Below, one piece after another: positions 24,853 through 34,367 of a stretch of 64,000 bases of DNA. The DNA lies in the NCBI RefSeq assembly GCF_000155735.2, contig NC_020908.1, forward strand, positions 3,973,001 through 4,037,000. Direction: 5' to 3'. The notes beneath the pieces are model-generated. The model did not search any database. It was not told where the DNA came from and worked only from the letters and a program-made list of their open reading frames with translations. This DNA comes from Octadecabacter arcticus 238. GTDB taxonomy: Bacteria > Pseudomonadota > Alphaproteobacteria > Rhodobacterales > Rhodobacteraceae. Both the position numbers and the translations under genes were made by a program. Each line of letters starts with the position of its first letter. Position 1 is the first letter of the stretch.

Positions 24853-27800
24853 ATGACAAACGGTATCCTGTCTTATTTCACCCGCCACCGCACCGCCGCC
24901 AACCTGTTGATGGTGGTTCTACTGACCGCCGGTGTAGCGTCCTACCCAAAAATGCGGGCGCAGTTTTTTCCCGATGTGATCATCGACAACGTAACCGTGT
25001 CCGTGCAGTGGTCCGGTGCAGGCGCACAAGATGTGGACGATGCCATCGTGCAAGTGCTGCAACCCGCCCTGCTGAGCGTTGAAGGCATCACAAACACGGT
25101 CTCGACATCGTCTGAAGGCAGCGCGCGTATCAGCTTGGAATTCTCCCCCGGATGGGACATGGCCAAGGCCACCGAAGACGTGCAACTGGCGGTGGATGCA
25201 ACGTCCAACCTGCCGGAAGACGCCGACGACCCAACCGTGCGGCGCGGCCAATGGTCTGACCGCGTCACAGATGTGGTCATAACCGGCCCCGTTGCGCCAG
25301 AACAATTGGGTCGTTTTGCGGATGAATTCGCCGTGCGTCTATTCGCACAAGGCGTCACACGCACGACCATTCGCGGCGTTGCGGCACCGTCCACGATCAT
25401 CGAAGTCCCCTCGCTTGCGTTGATCCGCAACGACATCACGATGGCCGATATTTCGGAGGCTATCGCACAAGAGGTGACTGGCGATCCCGCTGGCGATGTA
25501 ACCGGATCTGCCCGCGTTCGGACCGGCGTCGAAAAACGCACCGCCGATGAGATTGAGGCGATTGTTCTGCGAACGGACGCCAGTGGCGCGACCCTGACGA
25601 TTGGCGATGTCGCGCGGGTGTTTGTTGAGGGTGTCGACCGTGAGCGTGCTTATTTTGTCGGCGACAATCCCGCCATCACCATTCGAGTTGACCGCGCCGC
25701 GACGGGCGATGCCATCAAGGTGCAGCAAACCGTTGAACAGGTCGCGCAAAGCTATGCGGCGACGCTGCCTGCTGGGTCCAGTATTGATCTGATCCGTGCG
25801 CGCGCCGAATTGATCACGGGGCGCTTGAATATCCTGTATCAAAACGCGCTTCTCGGCCTCGCGATGGTGGTTGCGCTGTTGTTCATGTTCCTGAATGCGC
25901 GCACCGCGTTCTGGGTTGCGGCGGGTATTCCTGTGGCAATGTGCGGCGCGATTGCGCTGATGTATGCGGCGGGGTTGACCATCAACATGATATCGCTGTT
26001 CGCGCTGATTATCACCTTGGGGATCGTGGTGGACGACGCCATTGTTGTTGGCGAACACGCTGATTACCGCCACCGGCATCTGGGCGAAAGCCCCGCCGTT
26101 GCCGCTGAAAATGCTGCGAAAAAGATGTTCAGTCCGGTGTTTTCTGCGACCCTCACGACGATCATCGCGTTCTTTGCGCTGGTGGTTGTTGGTGGGCGGT
26201 TCGGCGATTTGATCGCGGATATTCCGTTTACGGTGATCGTGGTCCTTATTGCGTCATTGATCGAATGTTTCTTCATTTTGCCGCACCACATGTACAAATC
26301 GCTTGCCGCCAGTGGTGGCGACAAATGGTATGACGCGCCGTCGCGGTTTGTGAACCGTGGTTTTGATTGGATGAAAGAACGCGCGTTCCGCCCCTTCATG
26401 GCGGGCGTTATCTGGGCGCGCTATCCGGTCATGGCGTTTGCGATTGTGCTGCTTGCTGTGCAGTCGGCAAGTTTCATTCGTGGCGACGTGCAGTGGCGGT
26501 TTTTCAATGCCCCCGAACAGGGCAGCGTGACCGGCAATTTCGCGATGCTGCCCGGTGCGACCCGCGAAGACACGCTTGAGATGATGCAGTCCATTCAAGA
26601 GGTCACGCAGATCGTCGGCGCGGAATACGAAGAACGTTATGGCGTCAGCCCGCTCGATTACGTGATCGCCGAAGTTGGTGGCAATTCAGGGCGCGGGATC
26701 GCTGGCGCGGACACGAAAGACGCGGATCAATTGGGCGCGATTGCGATTGAACTTATCGATGCAGACAGCCGCCCCTATTCCAGCTTTGCCTTCGTTGCCG
26801 AATTGCAGGAACGGATCATCCAACACCCGATGGTGGAAACTGTCAGCTTTCGCAGTTGGGCCAGTGGGCCGGGAGGCGATGACATTGACGTGCAGCTTTT
26901 TGGCGCGAATTCAGAGATCCTTAAGGCCGCAGCTGAGGCGCTAAAGGCAGAGCTGGCGCAATTCGGTGAAATTTCAGCGATCGAGGATTCGCTGGCCTAT
27001 GACAAAGAGGAATTGATTCTTGAGCCGACACCGCAAGGTCAGGCGCTTGGCTTTACCATCGACGGGTTGGGCCGCGTGTTGCGCAACCGTCTTGGCGGGA
27101 TCGAAGCGGCCACCTACCCCGAAGGCCAACGGTCTGCGACAATCCGTGTCGAACTGCCCGAAGGCGAACTGACCGCCGATTTCCTTGATCGCACCCAGAT
27201 GCGCGCGGAGTCAGGTGTTTATGTGCCCTTGGCCGACATTGTGACCGTCCAATCGCGCACCGGCTTTTCCACCGTCAGCCGCGAAAATGGCGTGCAGCTG
27301 ATTTCGGTGACTGCCGATCTCACGGACGATGATGCAGACCGTGCCGCAGAAATCCAGACATTGATCCAAGATGATATTCTGCCACGGGTTCAGGCCGCCT
27401 ACGGGGTTTCAACGTCTTTGTCGGGCCTCAGCGAACAGGAAAATGATTTCCTAAGCGATGCGCGTACCGGATTGATCTTTTGTCTGACGGGCATTTTCCT
27501 AACGCTGGCATGGGTTTTCCAAAGCTGGACGCGGCCCCTTGTGGTCATGGCGATCATCCCATTCGGTCTGGTCGGCACCATATACGGCCATGCGGCGTGG
27601 GATGTGCCACTATCGATGTTTACCGTGGTCGGATTGCTTGGCATGACGGGGATCATCATCAACGATTCAATCGTATTGGTGAAAACCATCGATGAATACG
27701 CTGAAACCCGCGCGTTGATACCGGCGATCATTGACGGGGTCAGCGACCGGTTGCGCCCTGTGTTGCTGACAACATTGACCACCGTTCTTGGCCTTGCGCC

Positions 27801-28218
27801 GTTGCTATATGAAGGGTCAAGCCAAGCGGAGTTCCTGAAACCGACCGTCATCACACTGGTCTATGGTTTGGGCTTTGGCATGGTGCTTGTTTTGTTCATC
27901 GTGCCGTCGCTGATGGCGATGCAGGGCGATGTCAGCGTGCAGTTTCGGTCCGCAAAACGTGGGCTTTCCAGCGGGTCGCGCGCCATTGCTTTACCAAGCC
28001 GACTTGCCGCTCTGGGCACCGCCGGATTGTTTGCAGCCATTGTCGCACCGATCATGTTGGGCGGTGCGGCATGGGCGCCCTTGGGCAACCTAATGCCGAT
28101 GCTTAATGCTAACGTGGCCGCGGCAATCGGGATATTCTTGTTGATGACACTCGTGTGGCTGTTGCTGGTTTATATCGCCACGGCACTGTCCGTCGCGCGG
28201 GCACGCAAGACGGCCTAG
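24853..28218 (+). CDS. RND efflux transporter, inner-membrane pump (AcrB/MexB superfamily)
   Basis: The 1121-residue protein has the twelve-helix RND architecture with two large periplasmic loops (about 35-340 and 560-870). Typical elements are ITLGIVVDDAIVVGEHADY near residue 395, where the paired acidic residues of helix 4 lie (VVDDAIVV), and LLGMTGIIINDSIVLVKTIDEYAE near 930. LRPVLLTTLTTVLGLAPL follows near 970. The C-terminal extension after residue 1020, with two more hydrophobic segments, is unusual and may be an added helix pair. It likely uses proton flow to export lipophilic compounds. Substrate cannot be read from sequence. Confidence 0.93.
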   Translation: MTNGILSYFTRHRTAANLLMVVLLTAGVASYPKMRAQFFPDVIIDNVTVSVQWSGAGAQDVDDAIVQVLQPALLSVEGITNTVSTSSEGSARISLEFSPGWDMAKATEDVQLAVDATSNLPEDADDPTVRRGQWSDRVTDVVITGPVAPEQLGRFADEFAVRLFAQGVTRTTIRGVAAPSTIIEVPSLALIRNDITMADISEAIAQEVTGDPAGDVTGSARVRTGVEKRTADEIEAIVLRTDASGATLTIGDVARVFVEGVDRERAYFVGDNPAITIRVDRAATGDAIKVQQTVEQVAQSYAATLPAGSSIDLIRARAELITGRLNILYQNALLGLAMVVALLFMFLNARTAFWVAAGIPVAMCGAIALMYAAGLTINMISLFALIITLGIVVDDAIVVGEHADYRHRHLGESPAVAAENAAKKMFSPVFSATLTTIIAFFALVVVGGRFGDLIADIPFTVIVVLIASLIECFFILPHHMYKSLAASGGDKWYDAPSRFVNRGFDWMKERAFRPFMAGVIWARYPVMAFAIVLLAVQSASFIRGDVQWRFFNAPEQGSVTGNFAMLPGATREDTLEMMQSIQEVTQIVGAEYEERYGVSPLDYVIAEVGGNSGRGIAGADTKDADQLGAIAIELIDADSRPYSSFAFVAELQERIIQHPMVETVSFRSWASGPGGDDIDVQLFGANSEILKAAAEALKAELAQFGEISAIEDSLAYDKEELILEPTPQGQALGFTIDGLGRVLRNRLGGIEAATYPEGQRSATIRVELPEGELTADFLDRTQMRAESGVYVPLADIVTVQSRTGFSTVSRENGVQLISVTADLTDDDADRAAEIQTLIQDDILPRVQAAYGVSTSLSGLSEQENDFLSDARTGLIFCLTGIFLTLAWVFQSWTRPLVVMAIIPFGLVGTIYGHAAWDVPLSMFTVVGLLGMTGIIINDSIVLVKTIDEYAETRALIPAIIDGVSDRLRPVLLTTLTTVLGLAPLLYEGSSQAEFLKPTVITLVYGLGFGMVLVLFIVPSLMAMQGDVSVQFRSAKRGLSSGSRAIALPSRLAALGTAGLFAAIVAPIMLGGAAWAPLGNLMPMLNANVAAAIGIFLLMTLVWLLLVYIATALSVARARKTA

Positions 28219-28225
28219 TGGCTCA

Positions 28226-29029
28226 CTACTGCGCAGCGTCGCAGCCGCGAATGTCGACAGCCTTGCCCCCAGCCAGAACTGTAATGCGCACATCTGACCG
28301 GTTTAGCGCAAATCCGCCGCCGTTGACGTGGATCATGTCGGATCGCGAAAACAGCGCGTTGCCCTCACGCCAAGTCTGTGGCTGTGACACCCAGACTTGT
28401 TGATCACCCGCCTCGATCACCACGGCTTCATCGCCGCCAGTGGGGGCCATATCGACACGGGTCGTCAGGCGCAGACCATCTTCGCTTGGGTCAATGGCAC
28501 ATGTCACCGCGCCAACGCCTGCTTCGCCTTCGGTCATCGGTCGGTCGAGCAGTGCGGCAACGATCACCGGATCACGCGCCCCACCCGCGGGCAGAAGCTC
28601 ATCAAAATCTAACAGCACCGGCACGCAAATATCTTCGCAAACGCCAATCTGGATTTGCCCCCGCAACTGAGCGGGCGCGCTTGGATCGCTCAACGACAAT
28701 TCAACCGGAATGACGACGACATTGGTATAGCCGATGGATCGCATCCCGTTCTGGTCAAACACTTCGGGCACAGGCCAGTGAAACGCTGCCGCAGCTACGT
28801 TCTGCGACCCTTGCCAGCCAAACCGTGGAGGGATGCCACCGTCGCCGGGCGAGCGCCAATAGGTCTTCCAACCCGGCGCAAGTCGCAGCTGCAGGCCCGC
28901 CATATGGGTGCCGTTTTCTGTGCGCCAGCCGCTCAACACGTCAAGCTGAACGATACCATCCGCAGGGTCAGCCAAAACGGGCGACGCCATGAAAAGCGCA
29001 AGAACTGTTGTAAAAATTCGGTATGTCAT
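28226..29029 (-). CDS. Periplasmic protein with DsbD N-terminal-like domain
   Basis: From Met at 29029 the protein has 267 residues and a Sec signal (MTYRIFTTVLALFMASPVLA, cleavage after ADP region). It matches the DsbC/ScsB-type domain found at the N-terminus of DsbD-like reductases: APGWKTYWRSPGDGGIPPRF near residue 49 and the redox pair in QIQIGVCEDICVPV near 125. The transmembrane and thioredoxin domains of full DsbD are missing, so this is a stand-alone domain, as often seen beside yqgE in Rhodobacteraceae. Probable role is thiol transfer in the periplasm, perhaps for cytochrome or copper handling. An ATG 39 nt upstream is less likely. Confidence 0.82.
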   Translation of the reverse strand: MTYRIFTTVLALFMASPVLADPADGIVQLDVLSGWRTENGTHMAGLQLRLAPGWKTYWRSPGDGGIPPRFGWQGSQNVAAAAFHWPVPEVFDQNGMRSIGYTNVVVIPVELSLSDPSAPAQLRGQIQIGVCEDICVPVLLDFDELLPAGGARDPVIVAALLDRPMTEGEAGVGAVTCAIDPSEDGLRLTTRVDMAPTGGDEAVVIEAGDQQVWVSQPQTWREGNALFSRSDMIHVNGGGFALNRSDVRITVLAGGKAVDIRGCDAAQ

Positions 29030-29160
29030 AGGACTTAGTCGACCAAACGCGGCGCAAAAGGAAGTCACGTTTGGGGGAGCGATATGTCAGTGAACCGCGC
29101 AGAACGATCCGCGTGCAGACCGCACTTGTGAATTCGGGACAGCGACCCCATTCTAGCATC

Positions 29161-29727
29161 ATGACAGATACCACCGACCTTACTGGCAAACTATTAATTG
29201 CAATGCCCGACATGGGGGATCCGCGTTTTGATCGCGCGGTGATCTTCATCTGCGCGCATTCGGCGGACGGCGCGATGGGGCTGATCGTCAACAAACCTGC
29301 GCCTGACGTGCGGTTTTCTGACCTTTTGGAACAGCTGTCGATCGACGAGGGCGACCAAACCACGGATGTGCGCATTCACTTCGGCGGACCCGTTGAAACA
29401 GGTCGCGGATTTGTATTGCACACGTCTGATTACAAATTGGGCGCTGGCACCATGGAGGTTGCGGGCGGGTTCGCAATGACAGCCACACTTGATATCCTTG
29501 AGGACATCGCGACAGGCGGTGGGCCGAAACGGTCAATGCTGGGACTTGGCTACACAGGCTGGGGTCCGGGGCAGCTTGAAAGCGAATTGGTCAAGAACGG
29601 CTGGTTGGTGTGTGACGCGACAGATGACATCCTGTTCGGGCGTGCGGCTGAACATAAATGGACTGCCGCGCTCAAGGTTCTTGGCGTTAACCCGTTGATG
29701 TTGTCGGCGTCCGGTGGGTCGGCCTAG
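29161..29727 (+). CDS. YqgE/AlgH family protein (UPF0301)
   Basis: The 188-residue protein starts at ATG 29161 (MTDTTDLTGKLLIAMPDMGDPRFDRAV...), with the family's hallmark PDMGDPRF, DGAMGLIVNKP near residue 40, FGGPVETGRGFVLH near 75, and LGYTGWGPGQLESELVKNGWLV near 130. The family is compact and of unknown biochemical role, with an old link to alginate regulation in Pseudomonas. An in-frame GTG or ATG about 90 nt upstream would add an atypical basic segment. Divergent from the DsbD-like gene and convergent, with a 4-nt overlap, with the YrdC gene. Confidence 0.93.
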   Translation: MTDTTDLTGKLLIAMPDMGDPRFDRAVIFICAHSADGAMGLIVNKPAPDVRFSDLLEQLSIDEGDQTTDVRIHFGGPVETGRGFVLHTSDYKLGAGTMEVAGGFAMTATLDILEDIATGGGPKRSMLGLGYTGWGPGQLESELVKNGWLVCDATDDILFGRAAEHKWTAALKVLGVNPLMLSASGGSA

Positions 29728-30671
29728 CGGGGTGCAGCCGCGCGCCGCAATCGATCATTGATCGCGCGACCAAGTCCGTGATCGGGGATCGGCGACACGG
29801 CAATCCGCGCAGCCCCCATCGCGTTCAATTGATGCAACGCATCAAACAAACGTGCCGCAGCGTGTATCAAATCACCCGACGGGGACAGGTTTAGCGCCGC
29901 GTCAACTGGGCCAAAGCCCAACAGCGTCTCGCCCGCCTCGACTGTTTGCGCGTTCAGCCGCACCGTGCCCGCCGGTGCATAATGTGACGCCAATTGACCC
30001 GGCGACGACGGCGCGGACGTGTCGCCTGCAAGGGCAAGGTCATATCCCAACGCTGCCTCTATCGCCTCAACCGGAAGACCACCTGCGCGCAGCAACGTCG
30101 GTGTTGGTTTTGTCGCAACAATCGTGGATTCCAACCCAACACCACAATCGCCCCCGTCGACGATACCATCGATCCGGCCTGTCATCAGGTCGCGCACATG
30201 GGCAAATTTGGTCGGGCTCACCTGCCCTGACGGGTTGGCCGATGGTGCTGCAACAGGCCCGCCAAACGCAGCCAGCAACCCGTTCGCAACGCTGTGATCC
30301 GGCACCCGGATTGCCAGAGTTTCCAGACCTGCCGTCACCAGCGGCGATATTGCGCTGTCACGGCGCAATGGCAGCACCAGTGTCAGTGCACCGGGCCAAA
30401 AAGCCTGCGCCAATACCAAGGCCGTGTGGTCAAACTCAACAAACTGCTTTGCTGCTTCGATTGATCCGACATGCACGATGAGCGGATTAAAACTTGGCCG
30501 GCCTTTTGCCTGATAAAGCCGCGCAACAGCATCACTGTTGCGCGCATCAACGCCCAGCCCGTAGACCGTTTCTGTCGGAAACGCGACAAGCCCACCGCCT
30601 GCCAAAACACGCGCTGCGGCGTCCAGTTCAGCCTGATCGGTCGCAAAGATGCGCGTGGTCAAATTATTCAT
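29724..30671 (-). CDS. L-threonylcarbamoyladenylate synthase (Sua5 type)
   Basis: The 315-residue protein starts at ATG 30671. Residues 10-205 are the YrdC domain: GGLVAFPTETVYGLGVDARN, AKGRPSFNPLIVHV, PVAAPSANPSGQVSPTKFAHV and CGVGLESTIV. The remaining part (about 235-315) is the Sua5 C-terminal domain, absent in short TsaC proteins, so Sua5/YwlC type is the better call. It makes threonylcarbamoyl-AMP for the t6A37 modification of tRNAs reading ANN codons. A longer upstream frame has no support. It faces the acyl-CoA dehydrogenase gene, which is divergent. Confidence 0.94.
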   Translation of the reverse strand: MNNLTTRIFATDQAELDAAARVLAGGGLVAFPTETVYGLGVDARNSDAVARLYQAKGRPSFNPLIVHVGSIEAAKQFVEFDHTALVLAQAFWPGALTLVLPLRRDSAISPLVTAGLETLAIRVPDHSVANGLLAAFGGPVAAPSANPSGQVSPTKFAHVRDLMTGRIDGIVDGGDCGVGLESTIVATKPTPTLLRAGGLPVEAIEAALGYDLALAGDTSAPSSPGQLASHYAPAGTVRLNAQTVEAGETLLGFGPVDAALNLSPSGDLIHAAARLFDALHQLNAMGAARIAVSPIPDHGLGRAINDRLRRAAAPR

Positions 30672-30807
30672 GACGTCGCGTTTTGGTTGCGGGTCGTGTT
30701 CATGCAGATAGCCTTCTTGTTGTTGCCCACATACGCTGCCCTTTTTGCGAATCCAAGCTATGGAACCTCGTCGGCGAAACCAAGAACCCAATTACCGGAG
30801 CGTTTCT

Positions 30808-32508
30808 ATGCCCTATCGTTCACCAATCACCGATTTCCGCTTTATTATGGACCATGTCGTGGGCTTCGACCAAGTCGCCGCGACGGAACGGTTCGTCGAC
30901 GCCACACCTGATATGTGTGACGCGATCCTGACTGAAGCCGCAAAGCTGAGTGATGAGGTCTTGGCCCCGTTGCAAAAGTCGGGCGATCAGCATCCGGCGG
31001 TTCTGGAAAACGGCGTTGTGCGCACGTCGCCGGGATTTGGTGACGGGTTCAAAGCTATTGCCGAAGGTGGCTGGATTGGCATTTCAGCCTCCCCCAAAAA
31101 TGGTGGGATGGGCTTGCCGCTGACGCTGGCCACCACGGTGAACGACATGATGGCGGGCGCGTGCCTGTCGCTGCAACTGAACCCGCTGATGTGCCAAGGC
31201 CAAATCGAAGCGCTGGAACACCACGCCAGCGACGCGATCAAAGACTTATACTTGCCAAAACTGATTTCCGGTGAATGGGCCGGAACCATGAACCTGACTG
31301 AACCGCAGGCAGGGTCTGACGTTGGCGCGTTGCGCTCAAAGGCGGAACCCAACGACGATGGCAGCTACGCAATCTCCGGTCAGAAAATATATATCTCATG
31401 GGCTGACAACGATTTCACTGAAAACGTCTGCCATCTTGTGCTTGCACGGTTGCCGGACGGCGTTGCGGGCACGAAAGGTATCAGCCTGTTCATGGTTCCG
31501 AAACTGATCCCCGACGCAGATGGAAATCCAGGCGAGCGCAATGACCTGCGTGTCGTCAGTCTGGAACATAAGATGGGCCTGCACGGATCGCCCACAGCGG
31601 TGATGGAATACGCGGGCGCCAAGGGCTGGTTGGTCGGCGAAAAACACGCAGGGCTGGCCGCGATGTTCACGATGATGAACAACGCCCGCCTTGGCGTTGC
31701 GACGCAAGGTATCGGTGTGGCGGAAGCTGCGTATCAGCATGCGCTGGCCTACGCGATGGACCGCAAACAAGGCAAAGCTGGCGGCACTGGCACTATTGCC
31801 GAACACGCCGATGTGCGCCGCATGCTGGCGTCAATGAAGGCTGACATTTTCACCGCCCGCGCAATTTCGCTGGCCAATGCGGTTGCGATCGACATGTCCA
31901 ACGCAACAGGTGACGCGGGATGGAAAGCGCGGGCAGCGTTGCTGACCCCGATCTCAAAGGCGTTCGGAACCGATATCGGCGTCGAGATCACATCGACGGG
32001 CATCCAGACCCACGGCGGCATGGGCTTCATTGAGGAAACCGGCGCTGCGCAATACGCCCGCGACGTTCGCGTCACCACAATTTACGAGGGCACCAACGGT
32101 ATCCAAGCCATGGACCTTGTGGCGCGCAAAATGATGGACGGCGGTGACGCGGCCTTCGCCCTTCTTGATGAAATAGAAGCCGCTGCAGAAGCCGCCAAAG
32201 CCGCAATGCCCGATTTGGCCGAACCGGTTTGGCAAGCCGCAGAAACACTGCGCGAAACAACCGAATGGCTGGTCACGCAGGATATGACCGACCGGTTAGC
32301 AGGCGCAGTTCCCTACCTGCGTGCCTTTGCGCGTGTCCTTGGCGGGCACTACCATCTCACCGCTGCGCTGCAGGGCGACGGGACGCGCAAGCGCCTCGCG
32401 ACATTCTACATCAAACGCATTCTTCCCGAACACGCGGGCCTTCTGACGCATGTGCGCGAGGGCGGCGATGATTTGATGGCGATCACGCTAGACGATCTAG
32501 TTGCCTGA
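30808..32508 (+). CDS. Acyl-CoA dehydrogenase, large AidB/DmdC-like type
   Basis: The 566-residue flavoenzyme begins MPYRSPITDFRFIMDHVVGF, the AcylCoA_DH_N segment that marks the large subgroup including DmdC. Central motifs are MNLTEPQAGSDVGALRSKA near residue 155, with GQKIYISWADNDF, KMGLHGSPTAVMEY and TTIYEGTNGIQAMDL near 425, the latter with the usual catalytic Glu region. The C-terminal 120 residues form the extra alpha domain of this group. Marine relatives oxidise 3-methylmercaptopropionyl-CoA in DMSP degradation, but many paralogues act on other acyl-CoAs, so the substrate is left open. Electrons would pass to ETF and ETF-QO (39679-41325). The MBL hydrolase follows directly. Confidence 0.88.
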   Translation: MPYRSPITDFRFIMDHVVGFDQVAATERFVDATPDMCDAILTEAAKLSDEVLAPLQKSGDQHPAVLENGVVRTSPGFGDGFKAIAEGGWIGISASPKNGGMGLPLTLATTVNDMMAGACLSLQLNPLMCQGQIEALEHHASDAIKDLYLPKLISGEWAGTMNLTEPQAGSDVGALRSKAEPNDDGSYAISGQKIYISWADNDFTENVCHLVLARLPDGVAGTKGISLFMVPKLIPDADGNPGERNDLRVVSLEHKMGLHGSPTAVMEYAGAKGWLVGEKHAGLAAMFTMMNNARLGVATQGIGVAEAAYQHALAYAMDRKQGKAGGTGTIAEHADVRRMLASMKADIFTARAISLANAVAIDMSNATGDAGWKARAALLTPISKAFGTDIGVEITSTGIQTHGGMGFIEETGAAQYARDVRVTTIYEGTNGIQAMDLVARKMMDGGDAAFALLDEIEAAAEAAKAAMPDLAEPVWQAAETLRETTEWLVTQDMTDRLAGAVPYLRAFARVLGGHYHLTAALQGDGTRKRLATFYIKRILPEHAGLLTHVREGGDDLMAITLDDLVA

Positions 32509-32509
32509 T

Positions 32510-33526
32510 ATGATCCGCTATCCATGGGCCGAACCGCCCGAGCTTGGCAAAGCAATCGAGGTCGCAGACGGTGTCCTGTGGATGCGCCTGCCGCTGCCGA
32601 TGGCGTTGGACCACGTCAACGTTTACGCGTTGGATCATGGGACCGGCTGGACGATCATAGACACAGGTTTTGACAGCAAAAAGACCCGCGCGATCTGGGA
32701 AACCATATTGGCTGGCCCCCTCTATGGAAAACCCGTCAGCCGCGTTATTGGCACCCATCATCACCCGGATCATATCGGGCTGGCTGGTTGGTTTCAGGAC
32801 GCTGGCGCTGAACTGGCGATGCCACGCACCGCTTGGTTGATGGCCCGTATGCTGACGCTGGACGAACAGCCCGCCTACCCGTCGCAGTCCATTGAATTTT
32901 ACAAACGCGCCGGCATGGATGATGCGATGCTGGCGAAACGCCGCAACGATCGCCCGTTCAACTTCGCCGATTGCGTCCACCAGATGCCACTGGGGTTCAC
33001 CAGACTGCAAGAAGGCGGGACAATCCAGATGGGCGGGCGCAGATGGACAATCCGAATGGGCAATGGCCACGCGCCTGAACACGCAACCTTCTGGAGCGAG
33101 GACGACAATCTTGTGATTGGTGGCGATCAGTTGTTGCCTTCCATCAGCCCCAACATCGGTGTTTACCCCACCGAACCCGACGCAGACCCGCTGGCGGAAT
33201 GGCTTGAGGCCTGCGAACGCTTGGCCCCGTTTGCGCGAACTGATCATCTGGTGCTAGGCGGCCATAAATTGCCGTTTACCGGCCTGCCCAAACGCATGCA
33301 GCAACTCATCGAAAATCATCACGGGGCGCTCAAACGTCTGATTGTCCACATCGCGGACCCCAAACGTGCGGGCGATTGTTTCAAGCCACTCTTCAAACGA
33401 GAAATCGGCGAGGGTGTTTACGGCTTAGCTCTGGTGGAATCCCTTGCGCACCTCAATCACCTTCACCAAACTGGCCAAGCCACGCGCGAACTGCGCGACG
33501 GGGCCTATTGGTTTCAGGCGGTCTAA
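32510..33526 (+). CDS. Metallo-beta-lactamase-fold hydrolase
   Basis: The 338-residue protein begins at ATG 32510, 1 bp after the dehydrogenase stop, so the two genes form an operon. The metal motif is THHHPDHIGLAGWF near residue 82 (HxHxDH), with GNGHAPEHATFW near 185, a GGDQLLPSISPNIG Asp near 205 and GGHKLPF near 248. A C-terminal helical domain (about 265-330) is of the winged-helix kind seen in LACTB2-like proteins. The likely reaction is hydrolysis of a thioester or related substrate tied to acyl-CoA breakdown, but this is from context only. Confidence 0.87.
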   Translation: MIRYPWAEPPELGKAIEVADGVLWMRLPLPMALDHVNVYALDHGTGWTIIDTGFDSKKTRAIWETILAGPLYGKPVSRVIGTHHHPDHIGLAGWFQDAGAELAMPRTAWLMARMLTLDEQPAYPSQSIEFYKRAGMDDAMLAKRRNDRPFNFADCVHQMPLGFTRLQEGGTIQMGGRRWTIRMGNGHAPEHATFWSEDDNLVIGGDQLLPSISPNIGVYPTEPDADPLAEWLEACERLAPFARTDHLVLGGHKLPFTGLPKRMQQLIENHHGALKRLIVHIADPKRAGDCFKPLFKREIGEGVYGLALVESLAHLNHLHQTGQATRELRDGAYWFQAV

Positions 33527-33546
33527 ACGCCGCCGCAGCAGAACTT

Positions 33547-33783
33547 TTAGTGCCGCGCATCCATACGGGCGACGAGTTTGCGCAGAATGCGCCCAGCCGT
33601 CGTTTCGCACACCGCAGGGATTGCGGCATGGGCTAATGCCGCGCCGCCAGCAACGATCAGCCAGAACGCAAAGCCGCCTGCGAACCACATATGCTGGAAA
33701 TACGTCTCATCCACGGTGGCAGGATGGGCAAGAAACCAACGGTCGATCAGGCTGGTGCGGGTCTGTGTGCTTTGGTCGGACAT
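33547..33783 (-). CDS. DUF6356 family small membrane protein
   Basis: The 78-residue protein from Met at 33783 contains LIDRWFLAHPATVDETYFQHMWFAGGFAFWLIVAG and ALAHAAIPAVCETTAGRILRKL, the typical pattern of the DUF6356 family in Alphaproteobacteria. One or two membrane segments (about 31-57) are seen. Function is unknown. An in-frame ATG far upstream would run through the promoter of the Lrp-type gene and is not used. It is divergent from that regulator gene. Confidence 0.82.
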   Translation of the reverse strand: MSDQSTQTRTSLIDRWFLAHPATVDETYFQHMWFAGGFAFWLIVAGGAALAHAAIPAVCETTAGRILRKLVARMDARH

Positions 33784-33851
33784 TGGATGGCTCCTGCAGG
33801 TGATTTTCACAACTCTACGCATTTCACGCTGCAAACACGTCCCAAATACTA

Positions 33852-33887
33852 TGGTCAAAGGCACACCCATTGGGATACAATCCCAAT
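33852..33887 (+). promoter_or_regulatory. Promoter and overlapping palindromic operator of the Lrp/AsnC gene
   Basis: TGGTCA (33852-33857) and TACAAT (33876-33881) are 18 bp apart and fit a sigma-70 promoter. The perfect palindrome ATTGGGAT-ACA-ATCCCAAT (33869-33887) covers the -10 box and ends at the base before the ATG. Transcription would start at or next to the ATG (33888), giving a leaderless mRNA; no ribosome site is visible. Autorepression by the encoded regulator is the simple reading. Confidence 0.6.
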
Positions 33888-34349
33888 ATGAAACAAGAAC
33901 TCGATACAATTGACCAGCGCATCCTGACTATCTTGCAATCAGATGCCACCCAATCTGTCGACGCGATTTCGGATCGAGTCGCCCTGTCGCGCAATGCCTG
34001 CTGGCGGCGGATCAAAGCGTTGGAGGCAAGCGGCATCATCCGCGCGCGGGTCGCCCTTCTTGATCCAATCAAAATCGGCTGCCCCCTGACCGCGTTGGTT
34101 TTGATCCGCACGGAACATCATTCGGACAATTGGCGTAAAGATTTCGCGACTGCGATCGCCGCCCTGCCAGAAATTATATCTGCCCAGCGCATGACGGGTG
34201 ATCTGGATTATGTGCTCAGGGTGCGGCTCACGGATGTGGCGGCCTATGATCTGTTCTACAAACGCCTGACATCACGGATTTCTGTATCGGATATTTCTGC
34301 CAGTTTCGTTATGGAAGACATCAAAGACACCACTGCGCTGCCGCTTTAG
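33888..34349 (+). CDS. Lrp/AsnC family transcriptional regulator
   Basis: The 153-residue protein has the N-terminal winged helix typical of the family: LDTIDQRILTILQSDATQSVDAISDRVALSRNACWRRIKALEASGIIRARVALLDP. The C-terminal RAM/AsnC ligand domain (about 65-150) shows FATAIAALPEIISAQRMTGDLDYVLRVRLTDVAAYD. Such proteins sense amino acids and act as dimers or octamers. The start directly follows a perfect palindrome and no Shine-Dalgarno sequence is present. Target genes are unknown; azlCD, an amino-acid exporter pair often under Lrp-type control, lies 1.3 kb downstream. Confidence 0.93.
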   Translation: MKQELDTIDQRILTILQSDATQSVDAISDRVALSRNACWRRIKALEASGIIRARVALLDPIKIGCPLTALVLIRTEHHSDNWRKDFATAIAALPEIISAQRMTGDLDYVLRVRLTDVAAYDLFYKRLTSRISVSDISASFVMEDIKDTTALPL

Positions 34350-34367
34350 CCCCTGAGGACCCTAAAA

